A stretch of 64,000 nucleotides of DNA from Polynucleobacter sp. Tro8-14-1 (GCF_018881655.1 NZ_JACVPX010000008.1:62001-126000); one strand, 5' to 3'; counted from the first letter of the stretch, positions 29,695-38,851 are shown. Notes: generated from the sequence alone by a model not told the origin. Translations and numbers: made by a program.

Positions 29695-30255
29695 ATGAAG
29701 TATTGCTCTAATTGCGCCTCTATATTAACTATCAAAATTCCAGCAGATGATTCCCGTGAACGCCATGTCTGTGAAGCGTGCGGCAGCATTCATTATCAAA
29801 ATCCTCGCAACGTAGTCGGAAGTATTCCGGTATACGGCAAGCAAGTTCTCTTATGTCGTCGTGCGATTGAACCTCGTCATGGCTTTTGGACTTTGCCTGC
29901 AGGCTTTATGGAGTTAGGTGAAAGCACTAGCCACGGCGCAGCTCGCGAGACTCTGGAAGAGGCTGGTGCCGCCGTGGAAATTGGACCACTCTATTCTTTA
30001 CTGAATGTGCCCCATGCAGAACAGGTTCACCTATTTTATTTAGCTACGATGGCAAATCCAGAATTTTCTGCAGGCGAAGAAAGTCTTGAAGTAGCCCTTT
30101 TTCATGAGCATGAGATTCCATGGGAAGAATTGGCCTTTCCCACTGTTAAGCAGACCCTTGAATGGTTTTTTGCAGACCGCGCTGCTGGCAACTTAGATGC
30201 TGGTAAGGAATTTCATGTGCGCAGTCGTGACGTTTTGCCATCCGAACGAATTTGA
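29695..30255 (+). CDS. Nudix hydrolase with N-terminal zinc ribbon
   Basis: The N-terminus has two CxxC pairs (YCSNCAS at about 3-9 and CEACGS at about 29-34), forming a zinc ribbon as in NudC-type proteins. The Nudix box GFMELGESTSHGAARETLEE plus AGA is complete, so pyrophosphohydrolase activity is expected. Substrate cannot be named. 186 residues; 6 bases before aat. Position after pabBC hints at, but does not prove, dihydroneopterin triphosphate as substrate. Confidence 0.85.
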   Translation: MKYCSNCASILTIKIPADDSRERHVCEACGSIHYQNPRNVVGSIPVYGKQVLLCRRAIEPRHGFWTLPAGFMELGESTSHGAARETLEEAGAAVEIGPLYSLLNVPHAEQVHLFYLATMANPEFSAGEESLEVALFHEHEIPWEELAFPTVKQTLEWFFADRAAGNLDAGKEFHVRSRDVLPSERI

Positions 30256-30261
30256 GTCGAC

Positions 30262-30999
30262 ATGGGTCAGATAGCTTGGCTAGGGCCCAACGACCCTTTC
30301 CCAAATCCACTGCTTGAGGCGGATCCTGATCCTAGCGTTCCTGGGCTCATTGCCGTCAGTGAGCAGATATATTCTGGTCAACTAGCTCGCGCCTATCAAC
30401 AAGGTATTTTTCCCTGGTACTCGGATAACCAACCTATTCTTTGGTGGTCGCCGGACCCTAGAATGGTATTAAAGCCCAGCGCCTTTAAATGTAGTGAGTC
30501 TTTGCAAAAGAATATTCGACTCTTTTGTCAAAGCACGCAATCACAGATATTGGTTGATGCCGATTTTGGCGCAGTCATACGCTCCTGCGCCACGAGTACT
30601 CGCAAAGATCAGGATGGTACTTGGATTACCCATGAAATCATTGATGCCTACACCGCACTTCACGAAGCAGGCAATGCCCATAGTATTGCCGTAATTGAAG
30701 ATGGCCAGCTTACTGGCGGACTCTATTGCGTTGCCTTTGGAGGAATGGTATTTGGTGAATCTATGTTCAGCCGTAAGACCAATGCATCAAAAATCGCCTT
30801 AGCAGCCCTGAGTGCATGGTGCCTGATGAATGAAGTCCAGATGATCGACTGCCAGCAAGAAACGGCTCACCTATTGTCCTTAGGTGCTACCCCAATACCC
30901 AGGCAGGTCTTTTTAGAGCAACTGCAAATATCCTTAAATCAAACTAAGATTGAGAGATCCTGGACTTTTGACAAAGCAATCTTGCATCACTGGTTATGA
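30262..30999 (+). CDS. aat: Leucyl/phenylalanyl-tRNA--protein transferase
   Basis: N-end-rule enzyme that adds Leu or Phe to proteins with N-terminal Lys or Arg, marking them for ClpS/ClpAP. The 245 residues carry [22 protein letters not shown] and [19 protein letters not shown], all family hallmarks. Its stop overlaps the start of bpt by 4 bases, so the two N-degron transferases are translationally coupled. Confidence 0.96.
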   Translation: MGQIAWLGPNDPFPNPLLEADPDPSVPGLIAVSEQIYSGQLARAYQQGIFPWYSDNQPILWWSPDPRMVLKPSAFKCSESLQKNIRLFCQSTQSQILVDADFGAVIRSCATSTRKDQDGTWITHEIIDAYTALHEAGNAHSIAVIEDGQLTGGLYCVAFGGMVFGESMFSRKTNASKIALAALSAWCLMNEVQMIDCQQETAHLLSLGATPIPRQVFLEQLQISLNQTKIERSWTFDKAILHHWL

Positions 31000-31742
31000 C
31001 TCAGCTTAAAGAACTTCCCCTAACCACCCTGCAGTTCTATGCAACTGCTCCCTATGCTTGTAGCTACCTGCCCAATAAAACAGCTCGCTCACAAGTAGCT
31101 ACACCATCGCATCTGATTCATGCGGATGTGTATAACGATTTACTCAACGCAGGCTTTCGACGTAGTGGTTTGTATACCTATCGACCATATTGCGACGAAT
31201 GCAAAGCCTGTATTTCTACACGTATTTTGGTGGATCAATTTACGCCTTCTCGCAGCCAGCGCCGCGCTCAGAAAAAACACTCTGATCTTCAGGCCTCCGT
31301 CCTCAATCTAGGTTACCAAGAGGAACATTACCAACTCTATCAACGTTATCAAACTGAGCGACACGCAGGTGGTGATATGGATAGCGATGATCAAGATCAA
31401 TACATGCAGTTCTTATTACAAAGCCGAGTGAACTCCCGTATTGTGGAGTTTCGGGATGGTCCGCTTGACACGCACCCCGGTCGATTGCGCATGGTGAGCA
31501 TGATTGATATTCTGGAACAGGGAATCTCCTCTGTTTATACCTTTTACGACACCACAAGCTCTGCGGCTAGTTATGGTAGCTATAGCATTCTGTGGCAAAT
31601 TGAACAAGCTCGCATATTGGGTTTGCCTTACCTTTACCTTGGCTACTACATCAAGGAAAGCGACAAGATGTCGTATAAGGTGAAATATCAACCTATGGAA
31701 GGTTTGATTGACGATCACTGGCAAGAGCTCCCTGAGTCATAA
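30996..31742 (+). CDS. bpt: Aspartate/glutamate leucyltransferase
   Basis: Bacterial relative of arginyl-tRNA transferase; adds Leu to N-terminal Asp or Glu for the N-end rule. The N-terminal cysteine cluster [12 protein letters not shown] and [15 protein letters not shown] is present, as is the C-terminal [18 protein letters not shown]. The length, 248, is usual. ATG overlaps the aat stop. Confidence 0.95.
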   Translation: MTQLKELPLTTLQFYATAPYACSYLPNKTARSQVATPSHLIHADVYNDLLNAGFRRSGLYTYRPYCDECKACISTRILVDQFTPSRSQRRAQKKHSDLQASVLNLGYQEEHYQLYQRYQTERHAGGDMDSDDQDQYMQFLLQSRVNSRIVEFRDGPLDTHPGRLRMVSMIDILEQGISSVYTFYDTTSSAASYGSYSILWQIEQARILGLPYLYLGYYIKESDKMSYKVKYQPMEGLIDDHWQELPES

Positions 31743-31751
31743 TATCTATCC

Positions 31752-32786
31752 ATGATCGATCGTTACTCCCTCCTCCGCCCCTGGCTGTTTTCTATAGACC
31801 CAGAAAAGGCGCACAACCTCACCTTAAGCAATATGGACCGTGCGCAGCGCTGGGGTTTATTGGAGCGTTTAGTAAGCAAGCCCATTAACGATCCACAAAC
31901 GCTCTGTGACATTGATTTTCCTAATCCAGTTGGATTAGCAGCAGGCTTAGATAAAGATGGCAAGCATATCGATGCGCTCGCTGCATTGGGATTTGGATTT
32001 TTAGAAATCGGCACAGTCACGCCACGGCCACAACCGGGCAATCCTAAGCCGCGCATGTTTCGTTTACCGCAAGCTCAGGGCATCATTAATCGCATGGGCT
32101 TTAATAACGATGGCGTTGATGCCTGCGTTGCCAGAGTGCGTCGCTCTCAGTTTTGGCAAAGTGGTGGTGTGCTTGGTTTAAATATTGGCAAGAATGCCAG
32201 CACCCCGATTGAAGAGGCTTCTCGAGATTACATCCTGGCGATGGAAGCCGTTTATGAAATCTCTACCTATATCACCGTCAACATTTCTTCTCCGAATACC
32301 AAAAATCTACGCGCCTTACAAGGCGAAGAAATGCTCCGCGAATTATTGGGAAGTCTTGATGAAGCCAGAAAGCGCTTAAGCGATCGTTACGGTGTACGCA
32401 AACCACTCTTTTTGAAAATTGCACCCGATCTAGACCATAGCGACATTAATCTCATCGCCGATCTCCTGCTCGAGTTTGGCATTGATGCTGTGATCGCTAC
32501 CAATACAACCATCTCTCGCGATGCAGTCAAGGGAATGGAGTTTGGTGAAGAGGCTGGCGGCTTATCTGGCGCGCCCGTGCGAAATGCCTCTAATATTGTC
32601 ATCAAAGCTTTAAAAGCCAGATTGGGTAATCAACTACCCATCATCGGCGTGGGCGGCATCATGAGTGGCGCAGATGCCCGTGAAAAGATCATGGCAGGTG
32701 CAAGCTTAGTACAACTCTATAGCGGCTTGATTTATCGAGGCCCTGACTTAGTAAAAGAGTGCGCCACCGCTTTAAGGCAAGCCTAA
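31752..32786 (+). CDS. pyrD: Dihydroorotate dehydrogenase (quinone), class 2
   Basis: FMN enzyme of pyrimidine synthesis that passes electrons to membrane quinones. Class 2 is shown by the N-terminal amphipathic extension ([19 protein letters not shown]), [16 protein letters not shown], the FMN/substrate region NRMGFNNDG, and the catalytic serine in [13 protein letters not shown]. The 344-residue length fits. A weak hairpin follows, so this may be the end of the plus-strand series. Confidence 0.97.
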   Translation: MIDRYSLLRPWLFSIDPEKAHNLTLSNMDRAQRWGLLERLVSKPINDPQTLCDIDFPNPVGLAAGLDKDGKHIDALAALGFGFLEIGTVTPRPQPGNPKPRMFRLPQAQGIINRMGFNNDGVDACVARVRRSQFWQSGGVLGLNIGKNASTPIEEASRDYILAMEAVYEISTYITVNISSPNTKNLRALQGEEMLRELLGSLDEARKRLSDRYGVRKPLFLKIAPDLDHSDINLIADLLLEFGIDAVIATNTTISRDAVKGMEFGEEAGGLSGAPVRNASNIVIKALKARLGNQLPIIGVGGIMSGADAREKIMAGASLVQLYSGLIYRGPDLVKECATALRQA

Positions 32787-32800
32787 AAGAGCCTTAATCC

Positions 32801-32828
32801 CCTGTTTCCCCATAAAACGGGATATTTT
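32801..32828 (+). terminator. Weak possible terminator after pyrD
   Basis: CCTGTTT (32801-32807) and AAACGGG (32815-32821) can pair with one G-T wobble, and ATATTTT follows. The stem is short and the T run is imperfect. Confidence 0.35.
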
Positions 32829-32840
32829 CAGCAGATGCCT

Positions 32841-32869
32841 TTGTAAAATAGGATTTCATAATATGCAAT
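32841..32869 (+). promoter_or_regulatory. Predicted promoter of the IclR-type gene
   Basis: TTGTAA (32841-32846) and TGCAAT (32864-32869) are 17 bases apart, each a 4/6 match to consensus. Start would be near 32876, within the inverted repeat at 32868-32881. Confidence 0.4.
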
Positions 32870-32881
32870 TTCGTCTGAAAT
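32868..32881. promoter_or_regulatory. Inverted repeat ATTTC-N4-GAAAT, possible IclR autoregulatory operator
   Basis: ATTTCGTCTGAAAT lies over the predicted -10/+1 of the IclR-type gene. IclR family members commonly repress their own promoter at AT-rich inverted repeats. Inference from position and symmetry only. Confidence 0.45.
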
Positions 32882-32888
32882 CGCTACA

Positions 32889-33722
32889 ATGGGGCCTATG
32901 AACATCAGCAAGACCATCAAAACCCCCAAATCTACCGGCGAGGTTGGCAAGACAGCCATCCAGGTAGTGGAGCGCATGATGAATTTGCTAGACGCTCTTG
33001 CTGAGCAAGAAGAATCCAGCAGCCTGAAGAATCTCGCAGAGACAACTGGTCTGCACCCTTCCACTGCCCACCGAATTTTGAATGACCTCGTTGCTTGCCG
33101 ATTGGTTGAGCGTGGCGATGGTGGCACCTATCGCCTTGGCTTAAAACTTTTAGAACTGGGTAATTTAGTGAAGGCACGCTTATCCGTGCGTGAGGCCGCT
33201 CAGCTACCGATGCGTACTCTGCATAAGCTCACTGGTGAAACCGTTAACCTATCCGTACGTCAAGGCGATGAAATCGTCTATGTTGATCGCGCATATAGCG
33301 AACGCTCAGGCATGCAGGTAGTTCGTGCCATTGGTGGTCGCGCCCCTTTGCATCTCACCTCAGTTGGCAAACTCTTCCTCGCAAGCGACGATCCCGGACA
33401 AGTACGCGCCTATGTCACTCGCACAGGTTTATCTGGACACACTCGTAACAGCATTACCGAATTGGGCAAACTCGAAACCGAACTCAATCACGTGCGTAAG
33501 GTGGGTAATGCTCGCGATGACGAAGAACTAGAGTTAGGCGTGAGCTGTTTAGCTGCAGCCATTCTTGATGACACTGGGAAATTGGTTGCTGGCCTCTCTT
33601 TGAGCGCCCCAACGGATCGCATTCAGGCCGATTGGCTCCGCGCCCTTCAAGAGACTGCCCTACAGATATCCAAAGGCATGGGTTTTAAACCCAAATCTGC
33701 CGAGCCAGGCTCAGCAGCTTAA
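32889..33722 (+). CDS. IclR-family transcriptional regulator
   Basis: A winged helix (about residues 25-85: SLKNLAETTGLHPSTAHRIL is the HTH) is followed by the IclR effector-binding GAF-like domain (VNLSVRQGDEIVYVDRAYS, APLHLTSVGKLFLA, ELGVSCLAAAI). 277 residues. Two in-frame ATGs compete: 32889, and 32898, which has GGGG just upstream; the second may be the real start. No metabolic gene is directly attached, so the target pathway cannot be guessed. It ends 8 bases before the converging peptidase gene. Confidence 0.88.
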   Translation: MGPMNISKTIKTPKSTGEVGKTAIQVVERMMNLLDALAEQEESSSLKNLAETTGLHPSTAHRILNDLVACRLVERGDGGTYRLGLKLLELGNLVKARLSVREAAQLPMRTLHKLTGETVNLSVRQGDEIVYVDRAYSERSGMQVVRAIGGRAPLHLTSVGKLFLASDDPGQVRAYVTRTGLSGHTRNSITELGKLETELNHVRKVGNARDDEELELGVSCLAAAILDDTGKLVAGLSLSAPTDRIQADWLRALQETALQISKGMGFKPKSAEPGSAA

Positions 33723-33730
33723 TTAAGCAG

Positions 33731-34735
33731 TTACATCAAGCGACGAATGGGTTGCGCGCCAGATGGCATGCGCTCGTACCAATCGCGCACCCGCACTGCA
33801 TCGGCAAAACGGGATTGCGTTCCTACAGAATCCAAAAAAACCAATAGCAATGGTGTGTTGTTTACTCTTGCCTGCATGACTAAACATCGACCTGCAGCGT
33901 TAATGAAGCCCGTCTTCTGCAATCCAATATCCATATCCCCGGAACGCACCAAACGGTTTGTGTTCAAAAACTTTTGTGGGCGATTAGCGATGACCATAGT
34001 TAAATCTGGCCAGGTTGAGAACTCACGAATGGTTTTGTACTGATAGGCGGCATTGAGCATGCGTGTGAGATCTTCTGCCGAAGCAACATTCTCACTAGTC
34101 AGTCCAGTGGGATCCTCAAAGTGAGAGTGCTCCATGCCGAGATCTTTTGCCTTACGGTTCATAGCAGCAATAAATGCGGGTAGGCCGCCGGGATAGTTTC
34201 TGGCTAAGGTATATGCAGCGCGGTTCTCAGAGGACATCAAAGCCAAATGCAGCGCATCTTCTCGGGTAAGTGAGGTGCCTTCAGCCAAACGAGAATGCCG
34301 ATAAATATGCGCGTCTTCAGCATTAATGACAATGACATCATCCATTGGCAATTTTGCATCGAGTGTCACCATGGCAGTCATGAGCTTGGTGATAGAGGCA
34401 ATGGGCAAACTGACGGAAGGATTCTTCTCGTAATAGACTTCCTTAGTGTCTTGATTGACCACCATCACTACAGCGGATTTAAGATTGAGCTCATCGCGCT
34501 GACCACGCAAACCTAATGCAGTAGCTAATGATGGAGGTCCTGCAACTACGGGTGCAGATGATCTAGTAACAGTGACGCGGACAGTCTTGGCTCTTTTGGG
34601 TGACTTAGTCACCACTTTTGTTGGCTTTGCTTGCTTCTGCTTATCTTTTGTTGCGGCCTGAACAGGTGCGTTACCCAGCACTCCCATTGAAAAGAGCAAT
34701 GCAATAACTAGGGGCCAAAATCGATTCAAACGCAT
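33731..34735 (-). CDS. Penicillin-binding D-alanyl-D-alanine carboxypeptidase/endopeptidase (PBP5/7-like)
   Basis: Periplasmic serine peptidase (S11) acting on peptidoglycan. The three active-site motifs are present: SxxK in PIASITKLM, SxN in MSSENRAAY, and KTG in LQKTGFINAAG. The ATG at 34733-34735 starts a signal peptide (MRLNRFWPLVIALLF, cleavage after APVQAA), giving 334 residues; the longer frame upstream is rejected. A basic Lys-rich linker (about 30-60) precedes the catalytic domain. The size without a large C-terminal domain fits PBP7/PbpG better than PBP5. Confidence 0.88.
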   Translation of the reverse strand: MRLNRFWPLVIALLFSMGVLGNAPVQAATKDKQKQAKPTKVVTKSPKRAKTVRVTVTRSSAPVVAGPPSLATALGLRGQRDELNLKSAVVMVVNQDTKEVYYEKNPSVSLPIASITKLMTAMVTLDAKLPMDDVIVINAEDAHIYRHSRLAEGTSLTREDALHLALMSSENRAAYTLARNYPGGLPAFIAAMNRKAKDLGMEHSHFEDPTGLTSENVASAEDLTRMLNAAYQYKTIREFSTWPDLTMVIANRPQKFLNTNRLVRSGDMDIGLQKTGFINAAGRCLVMQARVNNTPLLLVFLDSVGTQSRFADAVRVRDWYERMPSGAQPIRRLM

Positions 34736-34844
34736 CCCAAAATACCTTCCAAAACTTTCAACATACGGAATGATAATTAATTTCCGAAGACAAAGCGGTT
34801 TTATTCGCCCCAATCCAGATAATTTATCCCACCAAATGACTACC

Positions 34845-35732
34845 CTACTCGGCAATCGTCGCTACTGTATTAGTCTGACGGGCATTCACCAGCACCACGC
34901 CAGTCATCGTCAAACACAAACCTACCGCCATCAGCAATGTAAATGGCTCATCAAATAAGAGCCAAGCCATCGCAGCAGTAGTCGGCGGCACTAAATAAAG
35001 AAAGCTGGTGACTTTAGTGGCAGCACCCTTGCGAATCATCATAAATAGCAAACTAATTGATCCAATTGACAGGGGGAAGATGGCCCATAGCAAGGCGCCA
35101 ATAACAGATGGATTCCAAACCATTACGCCAGACTCAAAGAAATACATACAAAAGAAACACAACACTGCCGATACCCCAAACTGAATAGAGGATCCAGCAC
35201 GCAGATCAAATACGGGGCAGAATTTCTTCTGATATAGGGTGCCAAAGGTAATAGATAGAAGTGCAATAAATGCCAAAACATAACTAACAAATGGAATGTG
35301 GTTAAAGCCAATCTTCTCGGCAACCACCAACGCAACACCCGCAAACCCGAAGCCTAGACCTATCCATTGACCTGAGCTGACCTTCTCAGAAATCCAAGCA
35401 GCAAACCAGGCCGTAACGATGGGTTGCAGACCAACAATAATGGCCACTAATCCTGCTGTCATTCCCAGACGCACAGCAAACCAAACGCCGAGCAAATAGC
35501 CAAACTGCAGCAAGATCCCTGCAATGGCGATGTGCTTGATTTGAGACCAACTAGGCCAGGTGATTCTCCACACAAGGCTGAGCGCTGCCATAGCCGCTAA
35601 CACCCCTACAAAACGCCAAAATAGGAAGGTGGCTGGCTCTACATATGGCATTGCCATACGCGCAATCACAAAGCCAGTACTCCAAATGAGGACAAAGATC
35701 GGTGCAATGGCGTTATCAAGCGAAAGCTTCAT
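34845..35732 (-). CDS. DMT-superfamily transporter (EamA domains)
   Basis: Inner-membrane protein with about ten hydrophobic helices in two EamA repeats (IAPIFVLIWSTGFVIARMAM at the start; the second repeat from about residue 145). The ATG at 35730-35732 opens the first helix directly, giving 296 residues, normal for the family; the upstream extension has no such character. Substrate unknown (metabolite or drug export are both possible). Divergent from the phasin gene. Confidence 0.87.
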   Translation of the reverse strand: MKLSLDNAIAPIFVLIWSTGFVIARMAMPYVEPATFLFWRFVGVLAAMAALSLVWRITWPSWSQIKHIAIAGILLQFGYLLGVWFAVRLGMTAGLVAIIVGLQPIVTAWFAAWISEKVSSGQWIGLGFGFAGVALVVAEKIGFNHIPFVSYVLAFIALLSITFGTLYQKKFCPVFDLRAGSSIQFGVSAVLCFFCMYFFESGVMVWNPSVIGALLWAIFPLSIGSISLLFMMIRKGAATKVTSFLYLVPPTTAAMAWLLFDEPFTLLMAVGLCLTMTGVVLVNARQTNTVATIAE

Positions 35733-35827
35733 GGGTAACTTACTGAAAATATTGAGATTTCTTACTGAGCTCCTAATTTTAGGCTCTTTTCTCATTTGAA
35801 CCCCTGATCTACATGGCAAGCCATTTA

Positions 35828-35840
35828 TGCTGCAACGCAA
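35828..35840. promoter_or_regulatory. PhbF/PhaR-like operator upstream of phasin gene
   Basis: TGCTGCAACGCAA matches the form TG-N-TGC-N3-GCAA that I recall for the polyhydroxybutyrate regulator PhbF of Herbaspirillum. It overlaps the expected -35 region of a promoter whose -10 would be TACAAT at 35852-35857. A bound repressor there would block phasin expression. Confidence 0.6.
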
Positions 35841-35924
35841 CATCTATGCCATACAATGGTGCAAAGAGAGTACATTAGGTAAAAGCCGAAGATCAAAATA
35901 TTCAAAACAGTTAAACGGAAAGAG

Positions 35925-36485
35925 ATGCAGATGAACTTAACTCCAGAACAAATTGCAGCCGCACAAAAAGCAAACTTAGAGACTTTGAGTGGCTTAACCA
36001 ATCAAGCTTTGCAAAGCATTGAAAGGTTGGTTGAGCTCAATATGCATATTGCCAAACAAAGCTTGAGCGATAGCATGAATAGCGCCAAGAAAGCACTGGA
36101 AGTGAAAGATATTCAACAGCTGCTAGCCCATCAAGCCGAAGCAGTGCAACCAATGGCAGAAAAAATTATGGCCTATAGCCGTCATTTATATGAGTTGGCC
36201 CATGAGACACAAAACAGCTTTACACAATCCGCTGAAAAAGAATTCCAAGCTGGCCAAAAGAAAATGAACTCTTTAGTAGAAGAGTGGACAAAAAATGCAC
36301 CGGCCGGATCAGATGCAGCTATGCAAGCAATGAAGCAAGCAATTGCTTCTGCAAACAATGTATTTGAAACTAGTCAAAAAGCAGTTAAGCACGCAGTTGA
36401 AGTTGCACAAACCAATCTTAGTGGCGCAACAGAAACTGCATTGAAGACTGCAGAGAAAGCTAGCAAGGCAACGAAGAAGAAATAA
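35925..36485 (+). CDS. Phasin family protein (polyhydroxyalkanoate granule-associated)
   Basis: A 186-residue helical, Lys/Ala-rich protein without signal peptide. The N-terminal TPEQIAAAQKANLETL followed by LQSIERLVELNMHIAKQ is the Phasin_2 pattern, and the tail is an Ala/Lys-rich coil ending KATKKK. It should coat polyhydroxybutyrate granules. Starts are possible at 35925 or 35931 (MQM or M). The upstream PhbF-like box and the strong terminator after it indicate a single-gene unit. Confidence 0.9.
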   Translation: MQMNLTPEQIAAAQKANLETLSGLTNQALQSIERLVELNMHIAKQSLSDSMNSAKKALEVKDIQQLLAHQAEAVQPMAEKIMAYSRHLYELAHETQNSFTQSAEKEFQAGQKKMNSLVEEWTKNAPAGSDAAMQAMKQAIASANNVFETSQKAVKHAVEVAQTNLSGATETALKTAEKASKATKKK

Positions 36486-36509
36486 TTCTGAGCGAGTGTC
36501 TTGACTGCG

Positions 36510-36536
36510 AAAGCCCCGGTTGCTCGGGGCTTTTTT
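36510..36536 (+). terminator. Intrinsic terminator after phasin gene
   Basis: GCCCCG (36513-36518) pairs with CGGGGC (36525-36530) around a GTTGCT loop, with three A before and six T after. Confidence 0.93.
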
Positions 36537-36593
36537 ACATACATTCGTTAGCGCAATTTATCCTTTAAAAACATGCCCTACCCAGCGTACTTT

Positions 36594-36599
36594 TATACT
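36594..36599 (+). promoter_or_regulatory. Predicted -10 (TATACT) very close to a start codon
   Basis: TATACT is a 5/6 match to the -10 consensus. Transcription would begin near 36606, about 5 bases before the ATG at 36611, and no Shine-Dalgarno is visible. This would give a nearly leaderless mRNA. No good -35 is seen. Confidence 0.35.
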
Positions 36600-36610
36600 A
36601 ATTTCTTCAA

Positions 36611-36985
36611 ATGATGAAAAACCTCAATAGAGACGAGTTACTTTCCCTCGCCAAGTCTTTTGACCCCAAAGATAAATGTCCAGACTGCCTATCGCTGAGC
36701 TGTGAAGGCTGGGAAAGTATCCCGGGCGGTTTCATGACAAATTCCCTGGAGTGCGTTGGAACTCTGAGAGTCGAAGATGCTCCGGAATGCTGGGAGGAAG
36801 ATCTTCTTAAGGGAATGACTATCTGGTCTACGGATGCCCCTATTTCTACCGCCTTCCATCCATACAATAAATCTGATGTATTTGAATGCAAGCATTGTGG
36901 TGCTAAATACCTTCGATATACGGAATGCGGGGGCTACTATGTGGATGAACGTATTCGTGAGCTCAATGCCAAACTGATTTCATAG
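36611..36985 (+). CDS. Small cysteine-rich protein, unrecognised
   Basis: A 124-residue soluble protein I cannot assign to a named family. Eight cysteines: CPDC at 23-26, C31, C48, C60, CKHC at 93-96 and C106, an arrangement like a split zinc ribbon. The C-terminal GAKYLRYTECGGYYVDERIR looks like a conserved core. It is acidic in the middle and has no signal or membrane segment. It stands alone between two terminators, so it is its own transcription unit. The reading frame is supported by clean coding character and the tidy boundaries. Metal binding is inferred; role unknown. Confidence 0.7.
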   Translation: MMKNLNRDELLSLAKSFDPKDKCPDCLSLSCEGWESIPGGFMTNSLECVGTLRVEDAPECWEEDLLKGMTIWSTDAPISTAFHPYNKSDVFECKHCGAKYLRYTECGGYYVDERIRELNAKLIS

Positions 36986-37008
36986 AATCCATCTTCATAG
37001 ATGCTGAG

Positions 37009-37045
37009 ATGCAAAAGCCCCGATTACTCGGAGCTTTTGCATTTA
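37009..37045. terminator. Bidirectional terminator between converging genes
   Basis: ATGCAAAAGC (37009-37018) pairs perfectly with GCTTTTGCAT (37033-37042), with further pairing CCGA/TCGG inside. It lies between the stops of the cysteine-rich gene and lpdA and can serve both. Confidence 0.8.
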
Positions 37046-37060
37046 CACTTTAAGCGCTAC

Positions 37061-38842
37061 TTAAGATTTCTTTTTCACTGGCGGCAAATCAGTGCAATGG
37101 CCGTGAGCTGCTTCAGCCGCAAGCCCGACTGATTCACCTAGCGTTGGATGTGGATGAATCGTTTTACCGATATCCACCGCATCAGCACCCATCTCAATAG
37201 CTAAACACACTTCACCGATTAAATCGCCAGCGTGTGTTCCCACAATGCCGCCACCAATAATGCGATGGGTGGTAGCATCAAAAATCAGTTTTGTGAAACC
37301 TTCATCACGTCCATTAGCGATCGCACGTCCACTAGCTGCCCATGGGAACAAACCCTTCTCATAAGCAATGCCTTGAGCTTTACATTGCTCTTCTGTCAAA
37401 CCAGCCCACGCTACTTCAGGGTCAGTGTAGGCAACCGATGGAATTTGCTTAGCATCAAAGTAGGATTTTTCGCCAGCAGCAGCTTCCGCAGCAACGTGAC
37501 CTTCATGCACCGCCTTATGTGCCAACATCGGTTGACCAACTAAGTCACCAATTGCAAAAATATTAGAGACGTTGGTCCGCATTTGTTTATCTACAGGAAT
37601 AAAGCCGCGCTCATCCACCTGCACACCCGCTTTACCGGCATCAATCTTTTTGCCGTTTGGAGTGCGTCCTACTGCAACCAATACCAAGTCATAGGTTTGC
37701 GGTTCAGCCGGTGCGTTCTCGCCTTCGAAATAAACTTGAATTCCGTCAGACTTAACTTCTGCCTTAGAAGCACGAGTCTTAAGCATGATCTTTTCAAAAC
37801 GTCCGGCATTGAACTTCTCCCAGACCTTTTCTAAATCACGATCAGCACCTGCCATCAAACCATCCATCATCTCGGCGATATCAATGCGTGAACCTAGTGT
37901 GCTGTAAACCGTAGCCATCTCTAGGCCAATAATGCCACCGCCAATAACGAGCATCCGCTTTGGAATACTCTTGAGTAATAAAGCACCAGTGCTATCTACA
38001 ATGCGTGGATCTTCAGGCAGGAAAGGTAACTTCACTGGCTGACTACCCGCAGCGATGATTGCCTTCTGAAAGCGCACCACTTCTTTTTGACCAGTGAGAT
38101 CCTGACCAGCACCATCAGTTAACTCTACCTCGACATGGTTTGCATCTAAAAATTTACCTAGACCACGCACCACTTTTACTTTACGAGCCTTTGCCATACC
38201 AGCAAGACCACCGGTCAATTTGGCAATGACGGATTCTTTGTAACCGCGGAGTTGATCGATCTCAATCTTCGGTGCGCCAAAAGTAATGCCGTGCTTAGCC
38301 ATGGCCTTGACTTCGTCCATGACTGAGGTGGTGTGCAGCAATGCTTTAGATGGAATACATCCAACATTCAAGCAAACTCCGCCTAAAGTTGGGTAGCGCT
38401 CTACCAAAACAGTACTCATACCTAAGTCGGCACTACGAAACGCTGCGCTGTAACCACCAGGGCCAGCACCGAGCACTAACACTTCACACTCATGATCTAC
38501 TTTGCCGCTGTACTGCCCCGCTACTAGAGCGGGGGCAATAGCAGCAGGTGCAGCTGGAGCAGCAGGTTTTGCTGCTGGAGCCGCCTGAGGTGCAGGCGCC
38601 GCACCACTCGCTTCAATTTCAGCAATTACAGAACCTTTACTGACTTTCTCTCCAAGCTTGACTGCAATACTAGTAACAATTCCTGCAGCATCGGCTGGGA
38701 TTTCCATGGTTGCTTTATCGGACTCAAGAACTAATAGCGGCTGCTCTTTTTCAATCACGTCGCCTACTTTAACCAGCACTTCAATGACCGGTACATCTGC
38801 ATAGTCACCAATATCCGGCACAAGGATCATTTGCTTAGCCAT
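37061..38842 (-). CDS. lpdA: Dihydrolipoyl dehydrogenase with N-terminal lipoyl domain (E3)
   Basis: Reoxidises dihydrolipoamide of the pyruvate dehydrogenase complex with NAD. The 593 residues consist of a lipoyl domain (1-80, lipoyl lysine K43 in ESDKATMEIP), an Ala/Pro-rich linker (about 84-110), then the flavoprotein: FAD motif VLGAGPGGYSAAF, redox disulfide GGVCLNVGCIPSKAL, and C-terminal HPHPTLGESVG with the catalytic histidine. The extra lipoyl domain is common in betaproteobacterial E3. Third gene of aceE-aceF-lpdA, 9 bases after aceF. Confidence 0.97.
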   Translation of the reverse strand: MAKQMILVPDIGDYADVPVIEVLVKVGDVIEKEQPLLVLESDKATMEIPADAAGIVTSIAVKLGEKVSKGSVIAEIEASGAAPAPQAAPAAKPAAPAAPAAIAPALVAGQYSGKVDHECEVLVLGAGPGGYSAAFRSADLGMSTVLVERYPTLGGVCLNVGCIPSKALLHTTSVMDEVKAMAKHGITFGAPKIEIDQLRGYKESVIAKLTGGLAGMAKARKVKVVRGLGKFLDANHVEVELTDGAGQDLTGQKEVVRFQKAIIAAGSQPVKLPFLPEDPRIVDSTGALLLKSIPKRMLVIGGGIIGLEMATVYSTLGSRIDIAEMMDGLMAGADRDLEKVWEKFNAGRFEKIMLKTRASKAEVKSDGIQVYFEGENAPAEPQTYDLVLVAVGRTPNGKKIDAGKAGVQVDERGFIPVDKQMRTNVSNIFAIGDLVGQPMLAHKAVHEGHVAAEAAAGEKSYFDAKQIPSVAYTDPEVAWAGLTEEQCKAQGIAYEKGLFPWAASGRAIANGRDEGFTKLIFDATTHRIIGGGIVGTHAGDLIGEVCLAIEMGADAVDIGKTIHPHPTLGESVGLAAEAAHGHCTDLPPVKKKS

Positions 38843-38851
38843 AGATCCCCC

